From Crassaminicella indica (GTDB lineage Bacteria; Bacillota; Clostridia; Peptostreptococcales; Thermotaleaceae), in contig NZ_CP078093.1 in the NCBI RefSeq assembly GCF_019203185.1, positions 2,267,058 to 2,331,057 on the forward strand: a DNA stretch of 64,000 bases, in the 5' to 3' direction. This document shows, one piece after another, positions 37,828 through 47,433 of this stretch. Position numbers and translations under genes: made by a program. The notes under the pieces were generated by a model that was given only the letters and a program-made list of their open reading frames with translations, searched no databases and was not told the DNA's origin. The number at the start of each line of letters is the position of its first letter. Positions within the stretch are counted from its first letter, which is position 1.

Positions 37828-38757
37828 ATGAAGATTGTATTTATGGGAACGCCAGATTTTGCAGTTCCTTGTTTAACAAAAATTATAGATAGCAAACATG
37901 AAGTCTTAGCTGTTGTGACACAACCAGATAGACCTAAAGGAAGAGGGAAAAAATTAACCCCTCCACCAGTAAAAGTAAAGGCTATGGAATACAACATAAA
38001 AGTTTTACAACCAGAAAAAATAAAAGAAGAGAGTGTTATTAGGGAAATAGAAAAACTAGCACCAGATTGTATTGTGGTGGTTGCATTTGGACAAATTTTA
38101 CCGAAGCAAATTTTAGAGATTCCACCACTTGGATGTATTAATGTGCATGCATCATTACTGCCTAAATATAGGGGTGCAGCACCTATTAATTGGGCTATTA
38201 TTAACGGAGAAAAAGTATCAGGTGTAACTACTATGTATATGGAAGAAGGCTTAGATACAGGAGATATGATCCTAAAAAAAGAAGTGCTTATTGAAGAAAA
38301 AACAGCAGGGGAGCTGCACGATGAGTTATCTTTAGAAGGTGCTATACTGCTAGAAAAAACTTTAGAGTGTATTGCTAAAAAAAATGCACCAAGAGAAAAA
38401 CAGGATGATGAAAAGAGCTCATATGCTCCTATGTTGGATAGAAATACAGGTAAAATAGATTGGAAAAATTCAGCAGAATCTATTTACAATTTAATACGTG
38501 GCTTAAATCCGTGGCCGTCTGCTTTTACTACTTATAAAGCAGAAAAGGTTAAGATTTGGAAAGCAAAAGTTATATGTGAAAATTGCAACGAAGTGCCGGG
38601 TAAAATCATAAAAATTAATAGAGATGGCTTATTTGTATGTACAGGAGAAGGTGTATTAATTATAGAAGAAATACAATTTCCAAATAGCAGACGTATGACG
38701 GTAGATGATTATTTGAGAGGTCATAAAATAGAAAATAATATCATTTTAGGTGAATAG
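37828..38757 (+). CDS. fmt: Methionyl-tRNA formyltransferase
   Basis: Transfers a formyl group from 10-formyl-THF to initiator Met-tRNA. The 309-residue protein has 'FMGTPDFAVPCL' at the start, the catalytic region 'NVHASLLPKYRGAAPINWAI' near 106-125 with Asn and His, 'DTGD' near 143, and the C-terminal OB-like tRNA-binding domain. AGGAGG precedes ATG 37828. Confidence 0.97.
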   Translation: MKIVFMGTPDFAVPCLTKIIDSKHEVLAVVTQPDRPKGRGKKLTPPPVKVKAMEYNIKVLQPEKIKEESVIREIEKLAPDCIVVVAFGQILPKQILEIPPLGCINVHASLLPKYRGAAPINWAIINGEKVSGVTTMYMEEGLDTGDMILKKEVLIEEKTAGELHDELSLEGAILLEKTLECIAKKNAPREKQDDEKSSYAPMLDRNTGKIDWKNSAESIYNLIRGLNPWPSAFTTYKAEKVKIWKAKVICENCNEVPGKIIKINRDGLFVCTGEGVLIIEEIQFPNSRRMTVDDYLRGHKIENNIILGE

Positions 38758-38758
38758 A

Positions 38759-39517
38759 ATGTTTAAAAAAAATAATACGGTTTTTATAACAATGCTTTTT
38801 CTTTTGGTCATTTTATTTGTTGTTGTTGGATTTTTATCACTGTATTTAGTTAAATCTAGCAATCTTGTATTATATAAGCTTGTTTTGAACATAATATTTG
38901 TAATAGCTATGCTAGTGAGTATTTTTATTTTTACAAATCTCATTATCATTATGAAATTACTAAACACTAAAAATATTTCTTCTCTTTCAAGAAGATGGCT
39001 TCAGTTTTCTTTAAAATATATCTATACCAATCTTATTAATATTACTAGGCTTTTAGGGTTAGATAAAAATAAGATAAGAAGTGTTTTTTCCGAATTGAAT
39101 AATCAATTAATATTGTTATCAAATATTCATGTAAAGCCTGAGGAGATATTAATACTCCTTCCACATTGTCTGCAAAAGAATAGCTGTCCTTACAAAATAA
39201 CAAATAATATTAATAATTGCAAAAGATGTGGCCTATGCGATATAGACAAATTAATTGAGCTGAAGGAAAAATATAATACACAATTATTTGTTGCTACAGG
39301 AGGAACGCTTGCAAGAAAGATTATAGGAGAAACAAAGCCAAAGGCTATTATAGCAGTAGCTTGCGAAAGAGATCTAAGCAGTGGTATTTTGGATGTAAAA
39401 ACATTGCCTGTTATAGGAATTTTAAACGAAAGACCAGAGGGTCCTTGCGTAAATACGCGAGTAAATTTGCAAGATGTTGAAAAAGCTATTCATCATTTTA
39501 TAGGTAAGGAGGAATGA
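38759..39517 (+). CDS. DUF116 family membrane protein
   Basis: A 252-residue protein with two N-terminal membrane helices (about 8-30 and 37-62) and a cysteine-rich DUF116 domain: 'LPHCLQKNSCPYK', 'CKRCGLCD', 'VACERDL' and 'RPEGPCVNTR'. The spaced cysteines suggest a metal or iron-sulfur site, though this is inference. I choose ATG 38759, six bases after AGGTG, over GTG 38750. The family is often within this def-fmt-rsmB operon in Clostridia; function unknown. Confidence 0.85.
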   Translation: MFKKNNTVFITMLFLLVILFVVVGFLSLYLVKSSNLVLYKLVLNIIFVIAMLVSIFIFTNLIIIMKLLNTKNISSLSRRWLQFSLKYIYTNLINITRLLGLDKNKIRSVFSELNNQLILLSNIHVKPEEILILLPHCLQKNSCPYKITNNINNCKRCGLCDIDKLIELKEKYNTQLFVATGGTLARKIIGETKPKAIIAVACERDLSSGILDVKTLPVIGILNERPEGPCVNTRVNLQDVEKAIHHFIGKEE

Positions 39518-39518
39518 G

Positions 39519-40214
39519 ATGTTTTATTCACCTTATTATGGATTAGGTCCAGGTATGATTTTTTTAATTCCTGCAATTATTTTTGCAATGTATGCTCAAA
39601 TGAAGGTAAGATCGACATTTAATAAATATTTAAGTATTCAAAATACAAGAGGCTATACGGGAGCACAAGTAGCTAGAATGCTTTTAGATAGAAATGGTAT
39701 GCATCATATACCTATTGAGTATATAGGTGGACATTTATCGGATCATTATGATCCTAGAAAAAAAGTTTTAAGACTTTCGCAAAGCGTATACAATGGGACT
39801 TCTATTGCTTCAATAAGTGTGGCTGCACATGAGGTGGGGCATGCTATTCAAGATAATGTGGGATATATTCCTTTAGCATTAAGAAATACGATTGCACCTA
39901 TAGCAAGCTTTGGTTCTCAGGCAGTTTGGTTGCTTGTTTTTGCAGGATTGATACTAGGAATAGGATCTTTAATAGATATTGGAATATTATTTTACTTAGC
40001 AGCTGTAATTTTTCAAGTAATCACTTTACCTGTTGAATTTAATGCAAGTAGTAGAGCAATAGAACAGCTACAAATAAATGGTTTGATTACAAGTATTGAA
40101 GTAGCTCCGTCAAAGAAGGTTTTAAACGCAGCTGCACTTACTTATGTGGCAGCAATGGCTGTTTCGATTGCTCAATTATTAAGATTGATGCTGCTAAGAA
40201 ATAGAAGAGACTAA
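39519..40214 (+). CDS. YugP-type membrane zinc metallopeptidase
   Basis: A 231-residue membrane protein with helices at about 10-27, 125-150, 152-172 and 205-222. The zinc protease signature HEVGH lies at 104-108 within 'SVAAHEVGHAIQD', and 'EFNASSRAIEQL' near 174 supplies the likely third ligand region. This is the neutral zinc metallopeptidase (DUF2268-like/YugP) family. Substrate unknown. It starts right after the DUF116 stop codon with AAGGAGG. Confidence 0.88.
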   Translation: MFYSPYYGLGPGMIFLIPAIIFAMYAQMKVRSTFNKYLSIQNTRGYTGAQVARMLLDRNGMHHIPIEYIGGHLSDHYDPRKKVLRLSQSVYNGTSIASISVAAHEVGHAIQDNVGYIPLALRNTIAPIASFGSQAVWLLVFAGLILGIGSLIDIGILFYLAAVIFQVITLPVEFNASSRAIEQLQINGLITSIEVAPSKKVLNAAALTYVAAMAVSIAQLLRLMLLRNRRD

Positions 40215-40215
40215 A

Positions 40216-40238
40216 AATGCACCCGAGTAGGGTGCATT
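40216..40238 (+). terminator. Hairpin between protease gene and rsmB
   Basis: AATGCACCC (40216-40224) pairs with GGGTGCATT (40230-40238). The following sequence is CATTTATA rather than a T-run, and the rsmB ribosome site is 12 nt on, so it may be a weak terminator or an mRNA processing/stability hairpin. Confidence 0.5.
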
Positions 40239-40258
40239 CATTTATATAGGAGGAAGTT

Positions 40259-41599
40259 ATGAAAAATAATGCTAGAAAGTATGCTTTAAACATATTGGTA
40301 GATATAGAAAAAAACAATGCATTTTCAAATATTGCAATTAATAGAGAGCTTAAGGGAAAAGATATACCAAATATTGATAGAAGATTTATATCAGAATTGG
40401 TATATGGTGTTTTAGAAAATAAAATGTATTTAGATTTTATAATTAGCAAATTTTCAAAAATAAAAATAAAAAAAATAAATGTAAAGGTCTTAAATATTCT
40501 CAGAATGGGTTTATATCAAATAATATATCTTGATAAAATACCAGAATTTGCTGCTGTTAATGAAAGTGTAAAATTAGTAAAAAAAGTAGATTTTAAAGCG
40601 ACTGGTTTTGTAAATGGTATATTAAGAAGCTTTTTACGCAATAGAAATAGTATTAAAGTACCAACTATAAAAGAGGATATAATCAAGCATCTTTCTATTA
40701 CATATTCTCATCCTGAATGGTTGGTAGAAAGGTGGCTAAAAGAATTTGGGCAAGATTTTACAATTTCCTTATTAAAAGCAAACAATGAAACACCTAAGCT
40801 TACAGTTCGTACAAATACATTAAAGATTAAGAAGGAACAATTAATTGAGAAATTACGAGAAAAGGATGTGAAAGTTGATACAGATACTTTTGTAAAAGAG
40901 GCTATACATATTGGCAATTTGGGAAATATTGAAGATATGGAAATTTATCATAAAGGATTTTTTCAGATTCAAGATGAAAGCTCTATGTTGGTTGCCCATG
41001 TACTAGATCCAAAGCCAGGTGAATTTGTTATTGATATATGTGCAGCTCCTGGAGGAAAGACAACCCATATGGCACAATTAATGGATAATGATGGAAAGAT
41101 TTTGGCGAGAGATATATATAAACATAAGTTAAAATTGATTAATGATAATGCAAAAAGATTAGGAATCAATATTATTCGTACGGAGGTCTTTGATGCAGAA
41201 AAAATAGATGAACGTCTTTTAAGGAAGGCAGATAAGGTTCTTGTGGATGCACCATGTTCAGGATTTGGAATCATAAGAAGAAAACCAGAATTGAAATATA
41301 ATAAAAAGGCTCAAGATATAAAAGCTATTTCAAAGCTACAGCTTAAGATATTAAATAATGCTAGCAAATATGTAAAAAAAGGTGGAATATTAGTTTATAG
41401 TACATGTACAATAGAAAAAGAAGAAAATATAGATATTATAGAGAAATTTCTAAAGGAACATAAAGAATTTGAAATGGTAGATGTTAATGATTATTTACCA
41501 TCTGCGGTAAGGACAAAATATCAATTTTTGCAATTATATCCTAATATATATAAAACAGATGGTTTTTTTATATGTAAATTAAGGAGAAACAATAGATAA
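40259..41599 (+). CDS. rsmB: 16S rRNA (cytosine-967-C5)-methyltransferase RsmB
   Basis: A 446-residue m5C methyltransferase with an N-terminal NusB-like domain (about 1-130) and a Rossmann methyltransferase domain: SAM site 'CAAPGGKT' near 258-265, 'DAPCSGFG' near 330 with one catalytic Cys, and 'STCTIEKEEN' near 380 with the other. AGGAGG precedes ATG. Part of the def-fmt operon order common in Firmicutes. Confidence 0.96.
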   Translation: MKNNARKYALNILVDIEKNNAFSNIAINRELKGKDIPNIDRRFISELVYGVLENKMYLDFIISKFSKIKIKKINVKVLNILRMGLYQIIYLDKIPEFAAVNESVKLVKKVDFKATGFVNGILRSFLRNRNSIKVPTIKEDIIKHLSITYSHPEWLVERWLKEFGQDFTISLLKANNETPKLTVRTNTLKIKKEQLIEKLREKDVKVDTDTFVKEAIHIGNLGNIEDMEIYHKGFFQIQDESSMLVAHVLDPKPGEFVIDICAAPGGKTTHMAQLMDNDGKILARDIYKHKLKLINDNAKRLGINIIRTEVFDAEKIDERLLRKADKVLVDAPCSGFGIIRRKPELKYNKKAQDIKAISKLQLKILNNASKYVKKGGILVYSTCTIEKEENIDIIEKFLKEHKEFEMVDVNDYLPSAVRTKYQFLQLYPNIYKTDGFFICKLRRNNR

Positions 41600-41624
41600 G
41601 ATTGTCAACAATTGACTAGGAATG

Positions 41625-41633
41625 TGATATAAT
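41625..41633 (+). promoter_or_regulatory. Extended -10 promoter before the PP2C gene
   Basis: TGATATAAT (41625-41633). TTGTCA (41602) and TTGACT (41612) lie upstream but at spacings of 20 and 10 nt, so neither is a clean -35. Confidence 0.5.
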
Positions 41634-41691
41634 ATGGTTTGTATAAAAATATTGTAAGAAAATCAATTTTGTTGATTTGTGAGGTGATTAA

Positions 41692-42423
41692 ATGGAAATT
41701 GGAGCCTATTCTCATATTGGAAGGGTTAGAGAAATCAATGAGGATGCTTATTATATATCTAATGGAACCTTAAATTTATTTGTTGTTGCTGATGGTATGG
41801 GTGGACATAATGCTGGAGAAGTTGCTAGCAAAGTAGCTATTTGTTCAATAAAAGATTTTATAGAGCAGCATAAAAATGAGTTTTTTGATAAAGAAGAGCA
41901 AGAAGTTTGTGAAATTTTAAGGAAAGCAACTTTAGAAGCAAATCATAAAATATTTGAAAAATCTAGAAATGAGATTGAATGTCAGGGGATGGGAACTACT
42001 CTAACTGTAGTGTTAGTTTTATCAAAGGTATATGTAGCACATGTTGGAGATAGTAGAGCTTATTTAGTGCGTAAAAACAATATATCACAAATTACCCAAG
42101 ATCATTCTCTTGTAGCGGAGCTTTTGAGAAATGGAAGTATTACTGAAAATGAAGCAAAAAATCATCCACAAAGAAATATGATCACACGTGCATTAGGAAC
42201 GGAAGAAGAGATTACGATAGATGTGTTTACATTAGATTTACAAGATGATGATGTTATTTTATTATGTACTGATGGATTATCTAATTTGATAGAAGTAGAG
42301 GAAATTAGAGATGTATTAATAGGTACGAATAATATGCAGAAGGCGTGTGAACATCTAGTTGAATTAGCTAATGAAAGAGGAGGATATGATAATATTACGG
42401 TTGTGGCGATAAAAAATAGTTAA
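41692..42423 (+). CDS. prpC: PP2C-type serine/threonine phosphatase (Stp/PrpC)
   Basis: Mn-dependent phosphatase that opposes the PrkC kinase. The 243-residue protein has the metal-binding motifs 'REINEDAYY' near 13-21, 'VADGMGGHNAGEVAS' near 34-48, 'HVGDSRAYL' near 118, 'DGLSNLI' near 195 and 'YDNITVV' near 230. A GAGGTG site precedes ATG 41692. It lies 24 nt upstream of prkC. Confidence 0.95.
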   Translation: MEIGAYSHIGRVREINEDAYYISNGTLNLFVVADGMGGHNAGEVASKVAICSIKDFIEQHKNEFFDKEEQEVCEILRKATLEANHKIFEKSRNEIECQGMGTTLTVVLVLSKVYVAHVGDSRAYLVRKNNISQITQDHSLVAELLRNGSITENEAKNHPQRNMITRALGTEEEITIDVFTLDLQDDDVILLCTDGLSNLIEVEEIRDVLIGTNNMQKACEHLVELANERGGYDNITVVAIKNS

Positions 42424-42447
42424 GAATGGAAGAATCGAGGTGAAAAG

Positions 42448-44379
42448 ATGATAGGAAAAATATTAGGAAATCGATATGAAATTATTGAAAAAATCGGTGG
42501 CGGTGGTATGGCTTTAGTATATAAAGCTAAATGTAAGCTTTTAAACCGATTTGTTGCTGTGAAAATATTAAGACCTGAATTTACAAGTGATGAAGAATTT
42601 ATTCGTTCTTTTAGGAAGGAATCTCAAGCTGCTGCTAGTCTTTGCCATCCAAATATTGTGAATATTTATGATGTGGGAAATGATGAAAATGATATATATT
42701 ATATTGTAATGGAGTTAGTCAAGGGAAAAACATTAAAGCAATATATAAAAGAAAGAGGACCCCTAAAGCCTGAGGAAATTATCAATATTGCAAAACAAAT
42801 TGCATTAGCGCTACAGCATGCACATAATAATCATATTGTTCATAGAGATATAAAACCTCATAATATATTAATAACAGATGATGGAAGAGTAAAAGTTACA
42901 GATTTTGGGATTGCTAGAGCTGTTACATCTTCAACTGTTACAAATACAGGAAATGTAATTGGTTCAGTACATTATTTTTCTCCAGAACAAGCTAGAGGTG
43001 GATATATTGATGAGAAATCTGATTTATATTCTCTTGGAATTGTCATTTATGAAATGGCAACAGGAAGAGTTCCATTTGAAGGTGAAAGTCCAATTTCTAT
43101 AGCACTAAAGCATATTAAGGAAGATGTAACACCACCTTCTTTAATAAATCCACAAATACCTAAAGCTTTAGAAGATATTATTATTAAGGCAACTCAAAAA
43201 GATCAAACAAAGCGATATAACAGTACAAAGGAGATTTGTGAGGATTTAGAACAAGCCTTAAAGCATCCAGCAGGAAACTTTGTAACATTTGAAGAGCATG
43301 ATGATAGTCCAACGCAAGTGATCCCTGCTATAAAAGATGATGAATTAGATATGGATGATGAGTATGAGCATAAGAAAAGAAAAAAAACTAATAGAAGGAT
43401 TGTTCTTAGTGCAATTGTAACAGCGTTTATTTTAGCACTTCTTTTTACAGGAGGTGTATTCTATTTAAAAGATAAGTTTATTGTACCTGAAAAGCATATT
43501 CCAAAGTTAGTGGGCATATCTTTTGAAGAAGCACAAAGAAACTTAGAAACTCTTGGATTTAAGGTAGAGAAAGTTGGAGAGAAGAATAGTAGCGAATATA
43601 AAAAGGGATATGTAATGGGACAAGAACCAGCAGCTGGTGAAATCCGTAAAGCAGGATATACAGTTAAATTAACCGTTAGTAAAGGGCCTGAATTAGTAGA
43701 GGTACCAAACTTTAAAAATAAAAATATTAATGAGATTAGTTATATGCTAGATAATGCAGGTCTTAAAGAAGGTGTTGTAGAATATGAATATAATTCATTA
43801 CCTGTAGGTGTGATTATTAGCCAAAGTCCAAAGGCGCATGAAAAAGTATCAAAAGATACAGGTGTGAATTTTGTTGTTAGCCAGGGACCAGAAATAAAAC
43901 TCATCTTAATGCCAAATCTAGTAGGAGAGAATGTTCGTGATGCTAAGAAGACTATTGAAACTTCAGGACTAAAAATTGGAAAAATTGAAGAGAGATTTGA
44001 TGAAAAGATTGAAAAAGATATAGTTATTTCACAAAGCTTTAAGGCTGGAAGTGAGGTAGAGGAAAACAAGGTTATTAATTTAGTTGTTAGCAAAGGGCCT
44101 GAAGAAATTACACAGCCTTCTGAAGAGGAAGAATTGCAAATGAAATCTGTTTCTTTTCCATTGTTTTATGATCAAGCAAAACAAGAAGAGTTTGTGCTAA
44201 AAATTGTAAAAATCCAAAATGGAGTTTCAACAGATGTTTATAGTGAAGTCCAACATAAATCAGACAGCGGTAAAAGAATTACTATTAAAGGAAGAGATAA
44301 AGCTACTATTGAAATTTACTTTGACAATGAGTTGATCACAAAAAGAGAAATAGATTTTGAAACGGGGAAGATTGAATGA
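42448..44379 (+). CDS. prkC: PASTA-domain serine/threonine kinase PrkC (Stk)
   Basis: Membrane kinase sensing peptidoglycan fragments, tied to growth, biofilm and spore germination in relatives. The 643-residue protein has a cytoplasmic kinase domain (about 10-270) with glycine loop 'GGGGM', K39, catalytic D134 in 'HRDIKPHN' and 'DFGIA'. A membrane helix (about 316-340) leads to three extracellular PASTA repeats (about 345-555) and a C-terminal beta-rich region. The last codons overlap the start of rsgA. Confidence 0.96.
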   Translation: MIGKILGNRYEIIEKIGGGGMALVYKAKCKLLNRFVAVKILRPEFTSDEEFIRSFRKESQAAASLCHPNIVNIYDVGNDENDIYYIVMELVKGKTLKQYIKERGPLKPEEIINIAKQIALALQHAHNNHIVHRDIKPHNILITDDGRVKVTDFGIARAVTSSTVTNTGNVIGSVHYFSPEQARGGYIDEKSDLYSLGIVIYEMATGRVPFEGESPISIALKHIKEDVTPPSLINPQIPKALEDIIIKATQKDQTKRYNSTKEICEDLEQALKHPAGNFVTFEEHDDSPTQVIPAIKDDELDMDDEYEHKKRKKTNRRIVLSAIVTAFILALLFTGGVFYLKDKFIVPEKHIPKLVGISFEEAQRNLETLGFKVEKVGEKNSSEYKKGYVMGQEPAAGEIRKAGYTVKLTVSKGPELVEVPNFKNKNINEISYMLDNAGLKEGVVEYEYNSLPVGVIISQSPKAHEKVSKDTGVNFVVSQGPEIKLILMPNLVGENVRDAKKTIETSGLKIGKIEERFDEKIEKDIVISQSFKAGSEVEENKVINLVVSKGPEEITQPSEEEELQMKSVSFPLFYDQAKQEEFVLKIVKIQNGVSTDVYSEVQHKSDSGKRITIKGRDKATIEIYFDNELITKREIDFETGKIE

Positions 44380-45248
44380 TTAAGGGTATTATTACAAAAG
44401 GAATTGGAGGATTTTACTACGTAAAATCACAAGATGCAGTATATGAATGTCGTGCAAGAGGAAGATTTAGAAAAGAAAAAATAATTCCTTTAGTAGGAGA
44501 TCGCGTTAAAATTTCGATAAATCATTCATCTAATCAAGGGACCATTGAGGAAATAATGGATAGGGATATGGAATTTATCCGACCACCAGTTGCAAATGTA
44601 AATCAAGCAATTATTGTTTTTGCAGTAAAAAAACCTGATCCTAATTTGATGCTTTTAGATAGATTTTTAGCTATGGCAGAAAATGAAGGAATTGATGTGG
44701 TTGTTTGCTTTAATAAAATAGATTTAGATGAAGAATATTTAATTGAATTAAAAAAATGTTATACTGCTGCAGGCTATGAGGTTGTTGCTACTAGTGTGAA
44801 ATTAGGAATAGGAATAGAACATTTTAGAGAAATATTAAAAGATAAAATAACAGTTTTTGCAGGACCATCAGGAGTAGGGAAATCTTCTCTTTTAAATGCA
44901 ACGCAACCAAACCTTTCTTTAAAAACAGGAGCTATCAGTGAAAAAAATAAAAGAGGAAAGCATACAACAAGACATGTTGAACTCCTAGAATTGGATTTTG
45001 GGGGATGGGTGTTAGACACACCTGGTTTTAGCTCTTTAAATTTGGATTTTATTGAAGAAGGAGAATTGCAGTTTTTGTTTAGAGAGTTTACTCCTTTAAT
45101 TGGTCAGTGTAAATTTACAGGATGTAAGCACGTAAATGAACCTGAATGTGCAGTAAAGCGTGCTGTAGAAGAAAATATAATCAGTAAATCCAGATATGAA
45201 AGCTATATGCAATTATTGAAAGAAATCAATCAAAAGAGGAGGTATTAA
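44376..45248 (+). CDS. rsgA: Ribosome small-subunit GTPase RsgA
   Basis: Circularly permuted GTPase that tests 30S maturation. The 290-residue protein has an OB fold (about 1-65), a permuted G domain with 'FNKID' before P-loop GPSGVGKSS and 'DTPGF', and a C-terminal zinc finger ('[16 protein letters not shown]'). The ATG overlaps the prkC stop as ATGA, a clear sign of coupling. Confidence 0.97.
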   Translation: MIKGIITKGIGGFYYVKSQDAVYECRARGRFRKEKIIPLVGDRVKISINHSSNQGTIEEIMDRDMEFIRPPVANVNQAIIVFAVKKPDPNLMLLDRFLAMAENEGIDVVVCFNKIDLDEEYLIELKKCYTAAGYEVVATSVKLGIGIEHFREILKDKITVFAGPSGVGKSSLLNATQPNLSLKTGAISEKNKRGKHTTRHVELLELDFGGWVLDTPGFSSLNLDFIEEGELQFLFREFTPLIGQCKFTGCKHVNEPECAVKRAVEENIISKSRYESYMQLLKEINQKRRY

Positions 45249-45250
45249 TC

Positions 45251-45907
45251 ATGGTAAAAATAGCACCATCTATATTATCAGCAAACTTTGGAAATTTATT
45301 AGAAGATATAAAAAAGGTAGAAAATGCAGGAGTGGATCTATTGCATATAGATGTGATGGATGGACATTTTGTTCCGAATATTACAATAGGACCTTTAATA
45401 ATGAAGAGTATTAAAGGAAAAACAAATATTCCCTTTGATGTACATTTGATGATTGAAAATCCTGATCAATATATCTCTGAATTTGTAAAGCATGGAGCAG
45501 AAATTATTACTGTCCATGTAGAAGCGTGTACACATCTTCATAGAACGATACAAAATATTAAAAGTCATGGAATAAAAGCAGCAGTATCCCTAAATCCTGC
45601 TACATCACTTTATACAATTGAAAATATATTAGAAGATATTGATATGGTTTTATTAATGTCTGTTAATCCTGGATTTGGAGGTCAAAAATTTATTCCATCT
45701 GTACTAGAAAAGATAAAGAATTTAAGAAAAATCATAGATGACAAAGGATTAAATGTAGATATTGAGGTTGATGGAGGAATTAAAATTGATAATGCTTATG
45801 AGGTAGTTAAGGCAGGAGCAAATATATTGGTAGCAGGTTCTGCAATTTTTAATGCAGATGATATAGAAGAAACGATAAAATTGTTTAGAGAAAAAATTAA
45901 TTTTTAG
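45251..45907 (+). CDS. rpe: Ribulose-phosphate 3-epimerase
   Basis: Interconverts ribulose 5-phosphate and xylulose 5-phosphate in the pentose phosphate pathway. The 218-residue TIM barrel has the metal-binding '[12 protein letters not shown]', 'HLMIENP', '[10 protein letters not shown]' and catalytic 'EVDGGI'. It follows rsgA by 2 nt; AGGAGG overlaps the end of rsgA. Confidence 0.97.
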   Translation: MVKIAPSILSANFGNLLEDIKKVENAGVDLLHIDVMDGHFVPNITIGPLIMKSIKGKTNIPFDVHLMIENPDQYISEFVKHGAEIITVHVEACTHLHRTIQNIKSHGIKAAVSLNPATSLYTIENILEDIDMVLLMSVNPGFGGQKFIPSVLEKIKNLRKIIDDKGLNVDIEVDGGIKIDNAYEVVKAGANILVAGSAIFNADDIEETIKLFREKINF

Positions 45908-45920
45908 TTGGAGGCACTTC

Positions 45921-46556
45921 ATGAAATGTGTAATTATAGCCAATGGAGATTTTAATGCTAATGAAGGGTTGAAAACTTTAATAGAAGAATGCAATTACAT
46001 TATATGTGCAGATGGAGGGGCTAGACATTTATTTAAGATGAATATAATGCCTCATATGATTGTTGGAGATTTAGATTCTATTGATGTAGATACGAAAAGT
46101 TATTTTGAAAAGAAAAATGTTTTACTGCATAAATTTCCTAAGAGGAAAGATTATACTGATATGGAGTTAGCTATAGAATATGCTGTTAAAAAAGGTGCTA
46201 CAGAAATTATACTATTAGGAGCTATTGGTAACAGAATGGATCATACAATAGCGAATGTTACTTTATTAAAGCCCTTAGCAGAAAAAGGAATCAAGGCAAG
46301 AATAGTTGACGAACATAATGAAATAGTATTTGTAAATAATTCTTTGGAAATAGAAGGAGAAATAGGTGATACGATATCTATTATTCCTTTGAGTGAAAAA
46401 GTTGAGGGAGTTACATTAGAAGGATTTGAATATCCATTAGATGATGCTCTCATACGGATGGGTTCATCTATTGGTATAAGTAATAGATTGTTAAAAAGAA
46501 AAGCGATAATAACTATTAAAAAAGGAAATATATTGGTCATAAAGGCTAAAGATTAA
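45921..46556 (+). CDS. thiN: Thiamine diphosphokinase
   Basis: Makes thiamine diphosphate from thiamine and ATP. The 211-residue protein has 'ADGGARHL' near 31, 'VGDLDSID' near 47, 'KRKDYTDMELAI' near 73 and 'GAIGNRMDHTIANV' near 98, all typical of ThiN. A GGAGG site precedes ATG 45921. Last gene of the prpC-prkC-rsgA-rpe-thiN unit, followed by a terminator. Confidence 0.95.
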   Translation: MKCVIIANGDFNANEGLKTLIEECNYIICADGGARHLFKMNIMPHMIVGDLDSIDVDTKSYFEKKNVLLHKFPKRKDYTDMELAIEYAVKKGATEIILLGAIGNRMDHTIANVTLLKPLAEKGIKARIVDEHNEIVFVNNSLEIEGEIGDTISIIPLSEKVEGVTLEGFEYPLDDALIRMGSSIGISNRLLKRKAIITIKKGNILVIKAKD

Positions 46557-46582
46557 AAAACCCGTTTTAAGGGTTTTTTTTG
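46555..46582 (+). terminator. Terminator after thiN
   Basis: AAAAAACCC (46555-46563) pairs with GGGTTTTTT (46571-46579), followed by T and G. Confidence 0.9.
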
Positions 46583-46651
46583 TATCAAATTTAAAAAATA
46601 ATGAATAATATATAATAATTAGATTTTGAGCTGGGCTTATGGGGTGATTTT

Positions 46652-46807
46652 TTGAGAAAAAAGTCATGTATTAAAAAGGTATTGGGAATTTTACTAGCGT
46701 TAGGAGGATCGATAATCCTTATAGAGTGTATACCTTTATGGATATGGTATTGCGTATTAGGTGCTTTGAGTATTGTGTTATTGTTGTTATTATTCAAAAT
46801 CATTTGA
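46652..46807 (+). CDS. Small membrane protein (51 aa), unknown
   Basis: TTG start after GGGGTGA, reading 'MRKKSCIKKVLGILLALGG' and continuing as two hydrophobic segments (about 9-24 and 31-50) around 'IECIPLW'. It lies at the place of spoVM in Bacillus but does not resemble SpoVM. The next gene also opens TTG-AGA-AAA and has the same basic-then-hydrophobic layout. I do not recognise a family; coding status rests on the ribosome site, length, hydrophobic pattern and the tandem resemblance. Confidence 0.6.
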   Translation: MRKKSCIKKVLGILLALGGSIILIECIPLWIWYCVLGALSIVLLLLLFKII

Positions 46808-46821
46808 AAGGAGGAATGATT

Positions 46822-46998
46822 TTGAGAAAAAGGCATCGTTGTATTTGGAGAAGAATAGAGAAAAGATTTATAGGACTAATGCTTTTGATTATAGGTATGG
46901 TGATTATTGCAATAAAAGTTTTACCTGTAAGTGTATGGATTATTTTATTAGGGGTTAGTATGATTTATATAGGATATAAATTATTTTGCAGCTATTGA
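46822..46998 (+). CDS. Small membrane protein (58 aa), unknown
   Basis: Start TTG 46822, seven bases after AAAGGAGG (ATG 46816 almost touches that site). The protein opens with a very basic segment 'MRKRHRCIWRRIEKRF' and has two hydrophobic helices (about 18-33 and 36-55). It directly follows the 51-residue gene (14 nt gap) and shares its start context. Unknown function; a sporulation link is only suggested by the spoVM-locus position. Confidence 0.65.
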   Translation: MRKRHRCIWRRIEKRFIGLMLLIIGMVIIAIKVLPVSVWIILLGVSMIYIGYKLFCSY

Positions 46999-47011
46999 TA
47001 AAAAGATAAGC

Positions 47012-47041
47012 AAAGCCTACCTATATAGGCAGGCTTTAAAA
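47012..47041. terminator. Bidirectional terminator between small ORFs and rpmB
   Basis: AAAGCCT (47012-47018) pairs with AGGCTTT (47031-47037), with further CC/GG pairing inside the stem. It lies between converging genes, with A- and T-rich flanks. Confidence 0.75.
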
Positions 47042-47043
47042 AG

Positions 47044-47235
47044 CTATATGGCTCTTTCTACCTTGTTAGAACGTAGACATCTAGTACATACATTGATTCT
47101 TTTAGGAGAACCATTTACAATAGCTTTAACTTTTTTAATGTTTGCACCCCAAACTCTTCTTGAATGACGATTAGAGTGACTTACAGTATTACCAGAAATT
47201 CTTCCTTTTCCACATACGTCGCATGATTTTGACAT
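47044..47235 (-). CDS. rpmB: 50S ribosomal protein L28
   Basis: A 63-residue L28, starting 'MSKSCDVCGKGRISGNTVSHS' type sequence and keeping paired cysteines (C5, C8 and 'CTRC' near the end), the zinc-binding C+ form. AAGGAGG lies just upstream on the minus strand. It is transcribed away from the asp23-like gene, as in Bacillus and Clostridia. Confidence 0.97.
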   Translation of the reverse strand: MSKSCDVCGKGRISGNTVSHSNRHSRRVWGANIKKVKAIVNGSPKRINVCTRCLRSNKVERAI

Positions 47236-47433
47236 CTATAACACCTCCTTCGAGTGAGTATACAACTAATTGCAAACATTAATATTTTACCATATCTTTA
47301 GTATTTTTTGCAACTATTATGTAAAAAAGGTTATAAATAAATTTCAAAACCCTTTAAAAGTTGAATCATTATATAAATTCATATAAAATATAGTATAGTT
47401 AAATTATAAAGTATATCAAAAGGGAGGATAAAA

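Noticed and set aside
41602-41617. TTGTCA and TTGACT as -35 elements for the PP2C gene
   Set aside because: Spacing to TATAAT is 20 and 10 nt; only the extended -10 is convincing.
46773-46958. 61-codon plus-strand frame overlapping both small membrane-protein genes
   Set aside because: It lies in another frame without a ribosome site; the TTG-started frames have good sites and a membrane-protein pattern.
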